Source: Buchananella sp. 14KM1171
GTDB taxonomy: Bacteria; Actinomycetota; Actinomycetes; Actinomycetales; Actinomycetaceae
Reading direction: 5' to 3'
NCBI RefSeq assembly: GCF_041380365.1
Contig: NZ_CP159981.1
Location: forward strand, 1,054,001-1,118,000
DNA: 64,000 nt
Below are positions 27,973-36,673 of this stretch, one piece after another. Within the stretch, counting starts at the first letter, position 1. The number at the start of each line of letters is the position of its first letter. The notes below the pieces were generated by a model. The model was given only the letters and a program-made list of their open reading frames with translations. It had not been told where the DNA came from and searched no databases. Made by a program: the position numbers and the translations under genes.

Positions 27973-30576
27973 TTAGCGCAGGTGCTTCTTCACCTGGGCG
28001 TCGCTAAGCGAGCTCGTACCACCCACCACGGTGATGGAGTTGACGCTCAGCTCGCGGCCCAACACGCGGGACTGCGGGGAGATGCCCTGGCGCGGCACAA
28101 GCAGCAGCGCGCCGCGACGCTTAGCAACCAGCGCACCTGCGGAGAGCGCGTCCGGGAAGTTCTCTCCGGTGGCGGCCACGACGTTGTTGCTGGAGGCAAA
28201 GGCACGCACCAGGGCGGCCGAGGTCTCGTAGCGGTCGTTACCGATGATCGCGCGCACGTTGCTCCAGCCGCGGGCGGCCGTGAAGGCCTTGCCACCCACC
28301 GCGTAGCGGTTGCGCTGACCGATGGCCAGGTTGCGCACCGCCGCAGGCGTGCTGTCGCGCCACTGCCCGTTGCTCCAAGAGATGCGAGTCAGCAGCACGA
28401 AGCCACCCTGCTGGCCCGCCGCCGCACCGGCCGCCAGGGCGTCAGGGAAGGACTGGTAGTCGGCCAGCAGGGCAACCCGGTTGGCGCCCTTCGCCTTCAG
28501 GTGGGAGCCCACGGACACCGAGGTGGCGAAACGGTCCGCGCCACCAAGGCGGGTGACCTTGATACCGGCCCCGCGCAGCTCAGCCTCCTTCGCGGCACTC
28601 ACCGAGCCGGTGGAGCCGACGATGAACACGTGGTTCACCTTCCCGAAGGAGAGGGCATCCCTCACCACGGGCTCTAGCTTCCCACCGGAGGTGGTGAGCA
28701 GCACGCCCGTGCCGTACTGGGCCGCCAGCGGCGCGGAAACAACGGCATCGGCGAAGTTGTTTCCACTCGTCAGCACCGCGTAGCGCGAGGAGTTGGCAAA
28801 GCCACCCTGGCGGTACACGTTCGCTGCGGTATCGACGCGAGAGGCGCCGCCGATGCGGGTCAGGCCGATGTTGGCCTTCGGGTTGGCGGGGCGGCCCGGC
28901 AGTTTCCCCGCCGAGTCGTTGTGGCCCCACTGGGTGCGGGCGTAAGAGCGAATCCACTGCACGCCCGACTGCGCGTAGAACGGGTTGCGGCTACCGTCCG
29001 CAGCGTTCACCTGGGTCCAGCCGCTCGGCAGCAGCGAGTCCTGGAGCGTGATGCAGCCCGCTGCGTTCATGTAGCAAATGCGGACGTTCATCACCACGGG
29101 CTTGCCCACTGCACGCACCCGCTCGCGGGCACCGGCCGGGTGGTAGTAGTAGATGTCGCCGTTAGACACCGCCGCAGCCCACCGCACGTCGTAGTCGGTG
29201 CTGGACACGATGGTGGCGGAGATCGGCTTGTGGTTGCCCTTGCAGTCCACGGACTTCTTGCCCGGGCCGAAGTCGAACTTCAGCGTGCCACGCTGCTCGT
29301 AGATGAACTGGCGGATCGCGTCCGCAGAGACCCAGTAGGCCAGGCCGGCGTCCTGGGGGTGGGCGATCAGCTTCTCGCCCTTGGGACCCTTGAAGCCAGA
29401 CAGCGCGCCGGCGCTCAGCACGCCCACGATTTCCGTGCCACGCATTACGGCCGGGCCACCGGAGTCACCCTGGATGGTCATACCGAAAGAGGTACCCGCC
29501 ATCGTCTGGTCGCCACAGAACTGGCTGGGCGTGGAAACGTAGCCGTTCACGGTCACGCTCGCGTAGTTACGGCGCGGCGGGCCGGGGTTCTGGGCGTCGG
29601 GGCCGTAACCGAAGGCGGTGAAGCTGGAGCCGCGCACCGGCTCGGCCTTGGCCACCTGGTAGGGGCGCCTGTTGGGCACCTCGCTGGTCAGCTCCATCAG
29701 GGCCAGGTCGCTGCGCGGGTCCAGGAAGACCTTCTTCACGCCGTAGGACTGGCCGCGAGCGTCCGGGGTCGGGTGGAAGGTCACCTTGGAGACGTTAACG
29801 GTGTTCTTCGGGTTGAACTTGTGCTGGTCGGAACCGGACACGAAGCAGTGGCGCGCGGTCAGCACCCACTTGGAGCGGGCGCTGCCGGCCGGGCCGATCA
29901 GGCTGCCCGTGCACATCGAGCCGCTGTCTCCGTAGGAGCGGATGAAGATCAGGCCCACCGGGCGGGTGGTGGTGTGGTCCCTGGTGGAGCCGTTGTCCAG
30001 CAGGTGCGGCACCACCGGCAGCTGGTCGGGCTCCAGGCTCTCCTCGCTCGCGGAGGCCGACGGGCTGGCCGAAGCGGACTGGCTGGGCTCGGCGCTGGCC
30101 GACGCGGAGGGGCTGGCGGACTCCGTCGGGGCCGCGCTCTCCTCCCCCGTCGCCTCGCCGGGCTCGGCGCTTTCGTCACCGGGCGCACCGCTCGGAGCGG
30201 GGCTCGCGTCAACCGACGGCTGCGCGGTCGCGTCGTCCCCCGGCTCGATGGTGGCGTCCTCGCCCGCGCCGCCGGGGGCGGGAGAGGCGGACGGGGCAGC
30301 GGCATCTTCGCTCTGCGCCGGGCTCGCCTCGTCAGCGGGAGCGGAGTCCTCGCCGGCGGCAACGTCGGCCACATAGGGGGAATCCGCGTGGTTGCCGCCC
30401 GGGACGGCGCTTCCACGCACCCACCCCTGCGCCTCGAGCGCGGTGGGGGTGAGCCCGGGTGCTGCGGCAACGCCTTCGGGCAGCTGCGCGGCAGAAGGTG
30501 CGGTGGCTAGAGCGCTAGTCGGCAGCAGCGCAAACGCAGCCGCTGCGGCAAGCAGGCTCGCAGTTTTCTTCTTCAC
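27973..30576 (-). CDS. Exported trypsin-like serine protease with CWB2 anchor
   Basis: 868 residues. The start is GTG 30576 (VKKKTASLL) because AAAGG lies six bases before it. Signal peptide (about 1-25), then an Ala/Ser/Glu/Pro linker to about residue 190. The chymotrypsin-type domain has the catalytic His in LTARHCFV (about 242), a probable Asp in RSDLALMELTS (about 295) and the Ser in QGDSGGPAV (about 371). A Cys-containing beta region with a heptad-free linker (about 440-560) and three CWB2 repeats (about 570-868) follow. The substrate is unknown. Closely related to the next gene upstream, probably by duplication. Confidence 0.9.
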   Translation of the reverse strand: MKKKTASLLAAAAAFALLPTSALATAPSAAQLPEGVAAAPGLTPTALEAQGWVRGSAVPGGNHADSPYVADVAAGEDSAPADEASPAQSEDAAAPSASPAPGGAGEDATIEPGDDATAQPSVDASPAPSGAPGDESAEPGEATGEESAAPTESASPSASASAEPSQSASASPSASASEESLEPDQLPVVPHLLDNGSTRDHTTTRPVGLIFIRSYGDSGSMCTGSLIGPAGSARSKWVLTARHCFVSGSDQHKFNPKNTVNVSKVTFHPTPDARGQSYGVKKVFLDPRSDLALMELTSEVPNRRPYQVAKAEPVRGSSFTAFGYGPDAQNPGPPRRNYASVTVNGYVSTPSQFCGDQTMAGTSFGMTIQGDSGGPAVMRGTEIVGVLSAGALSGFKGPKGEKLIAHPQDAGLAYWVSADAIRQFIYEQRGTLKFDFGPGKKSVDCKGNHKPISATIVSSTDYDVRWAAAVSNGDIYYYHPAGARERVRAVGKPVVMNVRICYMNAAGCITLQDSLLPSGWTQVNAADGSRNPFYAQSGVQWIRSYARTQWGHNDSAGKLPGRPANPKANIGLTRIGGASRVDTAANVYRQGGFANSSRYAVLTSGNNFADAVVSAPLAAQYGTGVLLTTSGGKLEPVVRDALSFGKVNHVFIVGSTGSVSAAKEAELRGAGIKVTRLGGADRFATSVSVGSHLKAKGANRVALLADYQSFPDALAAGAAAGQQGGFVLLTRISWSNGQWRDSTPAAVRNLAIGQRNRYAVGGKAFTAARGWSNVRAIIGNDRYETSAALVRAFASSNNVVAATGENFPDALSAGALVAKRRGALLLVPRQGISPQSRVLGRELSVNSITVVGGTSSLSDAQVKKHLR
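30355..30370 (-). repeat. Dispersed 16-mer, copy in protease gene
   Basis: Exact match with T at the degenerate position, in sense, encoding Ala-Asp-Val-Ala-Ala in the N-terminal linker. Confidence 0.7.
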
Positions 30577-30810
30577 GATCAACCTTTGTGAGGGGTCTTA
30601 CGGCACTGCGGCGCACCGAACGGGAAGGACGCGGCGGCCCGCAGCACGGCCATTATTAACCCGGAAATTAGCGGGCCGCAGGCGTTCCGTGCCGCGCAAG
30701 GGCGCCCAGGGCGTTGCACTGCACACATGTGCACGTTCAGTGACTTCCGCCACTTCCAGCCCGCGCGGGCCACCTGCCCGCCACCACCCACCTGGACAGA
30801 TTTATCTCAT

Positions 30811-33333
30811 CTATCGGACGTGGCTGAGCACCTGCTGGTCGCTGAGGGAGCGCGGCCCTCCCACCACCGTCAGCGAGTCCACGTCCAGCTCTCGGCCCAG
30901 CACCCGCGCGTGCGCCGACGCCCCGCCGGTGGGCACCAGCAGCAAGACACCCTGCCGATTGGCCGCCAGCGCCCCGGCGGTGAGGGCATCGGGGAAGTTG
31001 TCCCCAGTCGCCGCCACCACGCTGTCCTGCGAGCTAAACGCGCGAGCCAGCGAAGCCGCAGTCTCATACCTGTCGTACCCGACCACCGGCTTCAAACCAT
31101 CCCAGTTGAAGGCCGCCCTGTAGGCTCCCCCACCCACCGAGTAGCGCTCCGCCTGCAGCAGCGCCAGGTCTTGCACCGCAGCAGGGGTTTGGTCCAGCCA
31201 GGCGCCGTCAACCAGCTCCGCGCGGGTAAGCAACACGATCCCACGCCGCTGGCCGGCGGCAGCGCCGGCGGCCAGCGCGTCCGGGAATGCCTCGTGGTCA
31301 GCCATGAGCGCCACCCGGTTGAAGCCGCGCCCCCGCAGGTGCTTACCCACCGCCACCGAGGTGGCGAAACGGTCCGCCCCGCCCAGGCGGCTCACCTGCA
31401 GCCCGCGAGCGCGTAGCTCCTCCTCCTTGGCCCGGCTGATTGAGCCGGTCGAGCCGACGATGAGAACGCTGGTGACACCCCCGTACTCCAGGGCCTGCAC
31501 CACCGCGCCCTCCAGGCGCGCACTGGCGTTGCAGGTGAGCAGGATGCCGGTGCCGTAGCTCGCCGCGAGCGGCGCGGCCACCACCGCGTCGGCAAAGTTG
31601 TCCCCGCTCACCAGCACCACGTGGCGGGACTGCTCCCGGTAGCCGGACTGGCGGTATACCGCAGCGGCGGTGTCCACGCGGGAGGCCCCGCCCATGCGGC
31701 TAATGGCCGGGTGACCCGCGCCCCCGGTGGGACGCCCGGGGAACTTGGCCGCCGCGTCGTTACTGCCCCAGGTGGACTCGTAGTAGGTCTTGACCCACTG
31801 CGCCCCGGAGTGCGCGTAGGCCGGCACGGTGGGGTCTGCGCCGCTCACCCACTGCCAGCCGGGCGGCAGCAGCCAGTCAATCGAGGTGGTGCAGCCGGCG
31901 TGGTTCAGGTAGCAGCGCCGCACGTTGAACACCACCGGCGCCCCCAGCTCCTCCACCCGATTCTGCCAACCGGAGGGGTGGAAGAAGTAGGTCTGGCCGT
32001 CCTGCACCGCGGCGGCCCAGCGCCCGTCCGGGTCGGTGGAGGACAAGATGGTGGCGGAAACCAGCGGGGAGCGCCCCTCGCATGCGCCGCTTTCCCAGCC
32101 CGGCCCAAAATCGAAACCCAGCTTTTCCCGGTGGTCGTAGACGAAGCGCTTGATCACGCTGGCGGCCACCCAGAACGAGGAGCCGGACTGCGCGTTCTGC
32201 GCCAGCAGCAGCTCCCCCTTGGGGCCGTAGAACGCGTTTATCTCTCCACCGCTCATCACGCCGACGATCTGGTTGCCGTCCGCCACCGCCGGGCCCCCGG
32301 AGTCACCCTGGATGTTTTGCGCGCTCCAGCCCTGGGCATCAATGCCGGCGCCGTGCCCGGTCAACATCAAGTCGCCGCAGAACACCGAGGGCTGGGAGAT
32401 GTAGCCAGAGACGGCCATCTTGCCGACGTTGCGGCGCAGCTTGCCGGTGTTCGGCTTCGACTTGTCCGCGCCGTAGCCGAAGGACTCGAACTGCTTGCCA
32501 CGCCCCGGCTCCTGCGCGGCCACCTGCCACGGGGCGCGGGGGACAAAGCTCTGCAGTTCCACCAAGGCCAGGTCGCTGTTCTTGTCGACGATGATGTTCC
32601 TGCCCTGGTAGGCCTGCCCGGTGCCGTCCACGCTCGGGTAGAAGTAGAGGGACTCCGGGTCGGTGGTGATGCGCGGGTCGTAGGCGTGGTCGTCGTCCAC
32701 GAAGCAGTGGCGGGCAGAGAGCACCCACTTGCTCTGCGACTCCCCGGCCCTGCCGATCAGGGTGCCGGTACAAAAACCCTGACTGCCGTCGATCTGCTTC
32801 TTGATCACGCCCACCGGGCGATCATTGTCACCGTCGTTGCTGGCGCCCTGATCCAGCAGGTCGGGCCGCCTGGGCTCCTGCGTCGGCTCCTCCGCCGGTT
32901 CCTGCACGGGCTCGTGCCCGGGTGCCAGCCCCGGTGCGAGCTCCGGTGCATTGGCGCTCTCCCGCGCCGCCTCCTGCAACGCCTCATCCACCGGTTCGAG
33001 TCCCGGCTCCTCCGCCGGTTCCTGCGCGGACTCTAGTTCTGGCTCATCCGCCGGCCCCTGCGAACGCTCGCGCACCGGCGCCCCCGCCTGGCTTCGCCCC
33101 AGCTCATCCTCTGGCTGCTGTGCAGGCTCGCGCACCGGCGCCCCCGCCGACTCCAGGACCGGCTGGTCGACCGCGCCCACCTCGGCGCCCGTCTCAAGTC
33201 CTGCCTTAGCCTCTCCGCCGGCGCCGGGCAGCCCCAACTGCCCCTGCTGCGAATCGGTGGCGAGGGCCGCAGCGGGCAGCAACAGGCTCAGGACGATTGC
33301 GGTTGCTAGCGCGCTCGCAACAGTTCTCTTCAC
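30811..33333 (-). CDS. Exported trypsin-like serine protease with CWB2 anchor (paralogue)
   Basis: 840 residues from GTG 33333 (VKRTVASALATAIVLSLLLPAAALA, a clear signal peptide), with AAAGGGG upstream. The linker is built of degenerate Glu-Pro units (EPAQEP, EPVQEPAEEP), unlike the Ser/Ala linker of its paralogue. Protease landmarks: LSARHCFV (about 208), NSDLALVELQS (probable Asp) and QGDSGGPAV (about 345). Three CWB2 repeats run from about 543 (SRMGGASRVDTAAAVYRQ). The 234-bp spacer to the next gene shows no terminator, but each gene probably has its own promoter. Together they form a tandem protease pair. Confidence 0.9.
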   Translation of the reverse strand: MKRTVASALATAIVLSLLLPAAALATDSQQGQLGLPGAGGEAKAGLETGAEVGAVDQPVLESAGAPVREPAQQPEDELGRSQAGAPVRERSQGPADEPELESAQEPAEEPGLEPVDEALQEAARESANAPELAPGLAPGHEPVQEPAEEPTQEPRRPDLLDQGASNDGDNDRPVGVIKKQIDGSQGFCTGTLIGRAGESQSKWVLSARHCFVDDDHAYDPRITTDPESLYFYPSVDGTGQAYQGRNIIVDKNSDLALVELQSFVPRAPWQVAAQEPGRGKQFESFGYGADKSKPNTGKLRRNVGKMAVSGYISQPSVFCGDLMLTGHGAGIDAQGWSAQNIQGDSGGPAVADGNQIVGVMSGGEINAFYGPKGELLLAQNAQSGSSFWVAASVIKRFVYDHREKLGFDFGPGWESGACEGRSPLVSATILSSTDPDGRWAAAVQDGQTYFFHPSGWQNRVEELGAPVVFNVRRCYLNHAGCTTSIDWLLPPGWQWVSGADPTVPAYAHSGAQWVKTYYESTWGSNDAAAKFPGRPTGGAGHPAISRMGGASRVDTAAAVYRQSGYREQSRHVVLVSGDNFADAVVAAPLAASYGTGILLTCNASARLEGAVVQALEYGGVTSVLIVGSTGSISRAKEEELRARGLQVSRLGGADRFATSVAVGKHLRGRGFNRVALMADHEAFPDALAAGAAAGQRRGIVLLTRAELVDGAWLDQTPAAVQDLALLQAERYSVGGGAYRAAFNWDGLKPVVGYDRYETAASLARAFSSQDSVVAATGDNFPDALTAGALAANRQGVLLLVPTGGASAHARVLGRELDVDSLTVVGGPRSLSDQQVLSHVR

Positions 33334-33627
33334 GGCGTGCCCCTTTGGCGGAAGACGGCTCCATTTGCAGCGACAGGGCACCAAATTGCCCACATCGCTT
33401 TCATTATTCGCGCAGCCCGGAGCGCCCGAATATAGGTTCGGCTCGCCTGTGGATAACTAGATCTGCACAGATAGATAGTTGGTTCGGCGGCGGCACCGGT
33501 ACCTGCATGCGCGCCACTGGCTATTCCCAAACGAGGTCATTGAGCATCGGGCCGGCTCGCCCCCGGGCAGGCCGTGGGGCGAAGACGCCGGGCGGTGGGC
33601 AGGGGGCGGCTTGGCGCCCCCGAGCGC
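33334..33627. other. Upstream region of protease gene
   Basis: A/T-richer stretch upstream of the minus-strand protease gene, likely holding its promoter. I see no gene. The rest of the spacer to 34067 is filled by two repeat arrays and a Pro/Ala-coding-like but unsupported stretch. Confidence 0.4.
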
Positions 33628-33693
33628 ACAAGCGTGCGGTCGGGGTACATCCGACCGACCGGTGCCATGGCCCCAAGCGGTCACATGTACCCC
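33628..33693. repeat. Palindromic half-site array C, copy 2
   Basis: ACAAGCGTGCG (33628) and ACATCCGACCG (33647), 19 bp apart, then inverted CGGTGCCATGG (33660) and CGGTCACATGT (33678). The outer parts CGGTCGGGGTACAT and CATGTACCCC match array C1 closely. The inverted arm has lost one base (18-bp step). Confidence 0.75.
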
Positions 33694-33835
33694 GTTGCAG
33701 CATTTGCGAGCTTGGGGGACAGTGAGCGCGGCCAGCCCGGCCGAGTCCGCCTAGGCCGAGTCCGCCCCGGCCATGCCCAGGGCCATACCCAGGGCCAGGC
33801 GGCGGGCTGCCGCCGGAGGGTCCTTGCGCAAACGA

Positions 33836-33988
33836 TCGAGGGCTTAGTGCACCTCTCGTAGGGTTGGCCCAGCAGTCGTGGGCTTAGTGAACCAGTCGTA
33901 GGCCTACCCGAGCCGGTAACCCCTCAATAGGTGCACCAAACCCGCAACAGCTGCACCAAACCCGCAAAAGGTCTACAAACCCCACGAC
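33836..33988. repeat. Palindromic half-site array D (4+3 or 4+4, 20-bp step)
   Basis: Direct units begin TCG at 33836, 33856, 33876 and 33896 (consensus TCGTRGGSTTRGTGMACC). Inverted units begin at 33929, 33949 and 33969 (GTGCACCAAACCCGC type), with a weak fourth at 33909. Every step is exactly 20 bp over 150 bp. It lies just downstream of tadA. Confidence 0.8.
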
Positions 33989-34067
33989 AGCTTGCGCAGC
34001 ACCCACCGTCACGTCCCGCGCGCGCCAGCGTCTGCGCAGATCCGCAATGCCCCAGGGAATTGGGGCT

Positions 34068-34529
34068 TTAGCGCTGCCCGCCAAAGAATGAGGCCATGAG
34101 GGCGGCAGCGTCGTCCCCTAGTACGCCTCCCACCACCTGGCATTGGTGGTTCAGGCGGGAGTCGCGCACCACGTCCCGCATCGAGCCGCACGCCCCGGTC
34201 TTGGGCTCCCACGCCCCGAAGACCACCCGCCGCACTCGCGCCAGCACTGCCGCCCCGGCGCACATGGTGCAGGGCTCCACGCTCACCACCAAGGTGGCGT
34301 CCTCTAGGCGCCAGCTTCCCCGCGCCCGGCCCGCCGCCCGCAGCGCCAGGATCTCGGCGTGGGCGGTGGGGTCCCCGTCCGCCTCGCGCCGGTTGTAGCC
34401 CTCCCCCAGCACGGTGCCGTCCGGGGCGATCACCACCGCGCCGATGGGCACGTCACCAGCCCGGCCGGCGCGCCTGGCCAGCTCCAGTGCGCGACGCATC
34501 GCCTCTATCTCTGCGGGAGTGGGGATCAC
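34068..34529 (-). CDS. tadA: tRNA-specific adenosine deaminase
   Basis: Deaminates the wobble adenosine of tRNA-Arg(ACG) to inosine. Zinc and catalytic motifs are TAHAEIL near residue 55 (His and the proton-shuttling Glu) and PCTMCAGA near residue 85. 153 residues, family length. The start is GTG 34529 (VVIPTPAEIEAMRRALELA); the long upstream open frame is not coding. It contains a copy of the dispersed 16-mer near its end. Divergent from upp. Confidence 0.9.
   Translation of the reverse strand: MIPTPAEIEAMRRALELARRAGRAGDVPIGAVVIAPDGTVLGEGYNRREADGDPTAHAEILALRAAGRARGSWRLEDATLVVSVEPCTMCAGAAVLARVRRVVFGAWEPKTGACGSMRDVVRDSRLNHQCQVVGGVLGDDAAALMASFFGGQR
34101..34116 (-). repeat. Dispersed 16-mer, copy in tadA
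   Basis: Exact match in sense, encoding Asp-Asp-Ala-Ala-Ala near the tadA C-terminus. Confidence 0.7.
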
Positions 34530-34543
34530 GACGCCCAGCCTAG

Positions 34544-34632
34544 CCGCCCCCTTCGCCGCACCACCCTCCCGACCGCCCCCTTCGCCACACCGCCCTCCCG
34601 ACCGCCCCCTTCGCCGCACCACCCTCCCGACC
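34544..34632. repeat. 29-bp tandem repeat between tadA and upp
   Basis: Three copies of CCGCCCCCTTCGCC followed by ACCCTCCCGA at an exact 29-bp step, in the divergent tadA/upp spacer; pyrimidine-rich on the plus strand. Confidence 0.8.
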
Positions 34633-34730
34633 ACCCCACACCCCGCTACCCCACCACCTCCGCCCGCGATTGGGCGAAAACGGGACCAAGGTGGATGCGA
34701 AGTGCCCGCCGGGCAAGGTAGGTTCGACCT

Positions 34731-35372
34731 ATGCGCTTGCACGTCGCGGACCACCCGCTTATCGCCCACAAGGTCACCGTTTTGCGTGACGCCACCACTC
34801 CCTCGCCGATCTTCCGGCAGCTCACCGACGAGCTGGTGACGCTGTTGGCCTACGAGGCCACTCGGGATATCCGCACGGTCGAGGTGGATGTTGTTACCCC
34901 CGTTGCCCCCGCGCGCGGCACCTACCTGGCGGAGCCGCGCCCGATGGTCGTGCCGATTCTGCGGGCCGGCCTGGGCATGCTGGATGGCATGACCCGGATC
35001 ATGCCGACCGCCGAGGTCGGTTTCCTGGGGATGAAGCGTGACGAGGACTCGCTGGAGATCGAGACCTACGCCAACCGCCTGCCGCAGGACCTCTCGGGGC
35101 GGCAGTGCTTCATCCTGGACCCGATGCTGGCCACCGGTCACACCCTGATCGCGGCCATCAACTACCTGCTGGAGCGCGGCGCCACCGACGTGACGGCGAT
35201 CTGCCTGATTGCCGCCCCGGAGGGCCTGGCCGCCCTGGAGGAGGCCATCGGGGAGCGCGCCAACGTCACCATCGTGTGCGCCTCCCTGGACGAGCGCCTC
35301 AACGAGCACGCCTACATCGTGCCCGGCCTGGGCGATGCCGGTGACCGTCTCTACGGCGTGGTTGACCTGTAG
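34731..35372 (+). CDS. upp: Uracil phosphoribosyltransferase
   Basis: Pyrimidine salvage: uracil plus PRPP to UMP. 213 residues with [14 protein letters not shown] near residue 75, the PRPP loop DPMLATGHT near residue 129, and the uracil-binding C-terminus [14 protein letters not shown]. The start is ATG 34731 ([14 protein letters not shown]), as in the family. Single-gene unit ending in a strong terminator; the nucleobase permease at 24890 could supply its substrate. Confidence 0.95.
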   Translation: MRLHVADHPLIAHKVTVLRDATTPSPIFRQLTDELVTLLAYEATRDIRTVEVDVVTPVAPARGTYLAEPRPMVVPILRAGLGMLDGMTRIMPTAEVGFLGMKRDEDSLEIETYANRLPQDLSGRQCFILDPMLATGHTLIAAINYLLERGATDVTAICLIAAPEGLAALEEAIGERANVTIVCASLDERLNEHAYIVPGLGDAGDRLYGVVDL

Positions 35373-35389
35373 TTTTCTCGCCCGGCGGT

Positions 35390-35405
35390 GGCCGACGCTG
35401 CCGCC
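35390..35405 (+). repeat. Dispersed 16-mer downstream of upp
   Basis: Exact match (C at the first degenerate position) in non-coding DNA 17 bases after the upp stop codon. Confidence 0.7.
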
Positions 35406-35480
35406 CTACCGCCCCGCCTAGCCCGGCCGATTCCCGCACCGCCGCACCGCCGCAATAACTGGGCGCGGGAGGGGCAAAAC

Positions 35481-35533
35481 GCCGGTGGGGGTGAGCAGTT
35501 CAGCTTTTGAACTGCTCACCCCCACCGGCCTTT
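35481..35533. terminator. Bidirectional terminator
   Basis: 22-bp perfect stem (35481-35502 with 35508-35529), loop GCTTT, then CCTTTG, between convergent upp and metQ. Confidence 0.92.
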
Positions 35534-35555
35534 GTTTTGGGTCAGCCCGGGCCTA

Positions 35556-36440
35556 TCAGAAGGCCGGGATGACGGAGCCGTCAGTCCAGGTGGACTCGAT
35601 GAACTCCTTGACCTCCGGGGAGGTCAGCAGCTCCTGCAGCTTCAGCAGGGCGGCGTTGTCCTTGTCAGCGGTGCGCACGACCAGCAGGTTGGCGTACGGG
35701 GAGCCGGTACCGGCCTCGAGCAGCAGGGCATCCTTGGAGGGCACCTTTCCGGCCTCGATGGCGTAGTTGCCGTTGATGACGGCGGCGTCCACGTCGGCCA
35801 GGGCGCGCGCGGTCTGGGCGCCGTCCACCAGCACGAACTCGAAGTTCTTCGGATTGGCGGTCACGTCCAGGTCGGAGGGCAGCTCAACGTCGGCCAGCTC
35901 GATGAGCTTGTTCTCAGCCAGCAGCTTCAGGGCGCGGGCGGTGTTGGCCGGGTCGTTGTTCAGGGCGATGCGGGCGCCGTTGGGCAGCTCCTCGACGCTC
36001 TTGTACTTGTCGGAGTAGAAGCCGAGCGGCTCGATGTGCACGCCGGGCAGGAACTCGGTGAAGTCGTAGCCCTTGTCCGCCTCCTGCTGCTTGAGGAAGT
36101 TCGGGGTCTGGAAGTAGTTGGCGGCCAGGTCGCCGCTCTCCAGGGTGGAGTTGGGCAGCTGGTAGTCGCTGAACTCCACCACGTCCAGGTTCAGGTTGGC
36201 GCCGGCGGCCAGGTGCTCCTGCACGAACTGCAGCACCTGGGCGTGCGGCACGGGGGAGACGCCGATGGTGATGGTGGCGACGCCGTCTTCCACGGTGATG
36301 CCGTCGGTGACCACTTCCTCGGTGAAGCCGCTGCCGGCGGGGGCGGAGGCGCCGGCGGGCTTGGAGGTGTCGGTGGAGCAGCCGGCCAGTGCCAGCACGG
36401 CGGAGGCGACTACGGCGGTGATGACGCGAGAAGTGCGCAT
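35556..36440 (-). CDS. metQ: Methionine ABC transporter substrate-binding lipoprotein
   Basis: NlpA-family lipoprotein that captures methionine outside the membrane. Lipobox LALAGCS near residue 21, then ITIGVSPVPHAQVLQFVQEHL and LNLDVVEFSDYQLPN, characteristic of MetQ. 294 residues from ATG 36440. It is the third gene of metN-metI-metQ, separated from metI by 233 bp that contain an inverted repeat around 36497-36517, possibly an mRNA stabiliser. Confidence 0.92.
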   Translation of the reverse strand: MRTSRVITAVVASAVLALAGCSTDTSKPAGASAPAGSGFTEEVVTDGITVEDGVATITIGVSPVPHAQVLQFVQEHLAAGANLNLDVVEFSDYQLPNSTLESGDLAANYFQTPNFLKQQEADKGYDFTEFLPGVHIEPLGFYSDKYKSVEELPNGARIALNNDPANTARALKLLAENKLIELADVELPSDLDVTANPKNFEFVLVDGAQTARALADVDAAVINGNYAIEAGKVPSKDALLLEAGTGSPYANLLVVRTADKDNAALLKLQELLTSPEVKEFIESTWTDGSVIPAF

Positions 36441-36673
36441 TTTGAGGGGTCCTTTCTTGGAGGTCCGGCTGGGCCGGTGGGCTTTACGCCCGGCAGGGGG
36501 ACGGGGAGTTTCCCGTTCCCGCCCGAGGTCTTTTGTTCTTCTTCCCCGCGCGGCGGCGGGTGTGGTTTTCCGGGAGGGAGTGGCAGCGCTGCTGCCTGGC
36601 CGCTGGGCCCTGGCGCGTGGCTGCCGGTGGAAGCCTGGAAACAGTTGGATCTGTTGCTCCGGCGGGTGGCTGC

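Noticed and set aside
33836-33988. Array D as an iteron-type replication origin
   Set aside because: No replication initiator gene nearby, no A+T-rich unwinding region, and symmetric inversion is not usual for iterons.
36441-36673. Inverted repeat between metI and metQ as a terminator
   Set aside because: No T-tract in the leftward direction; more likely an mRNA processing or stability element.
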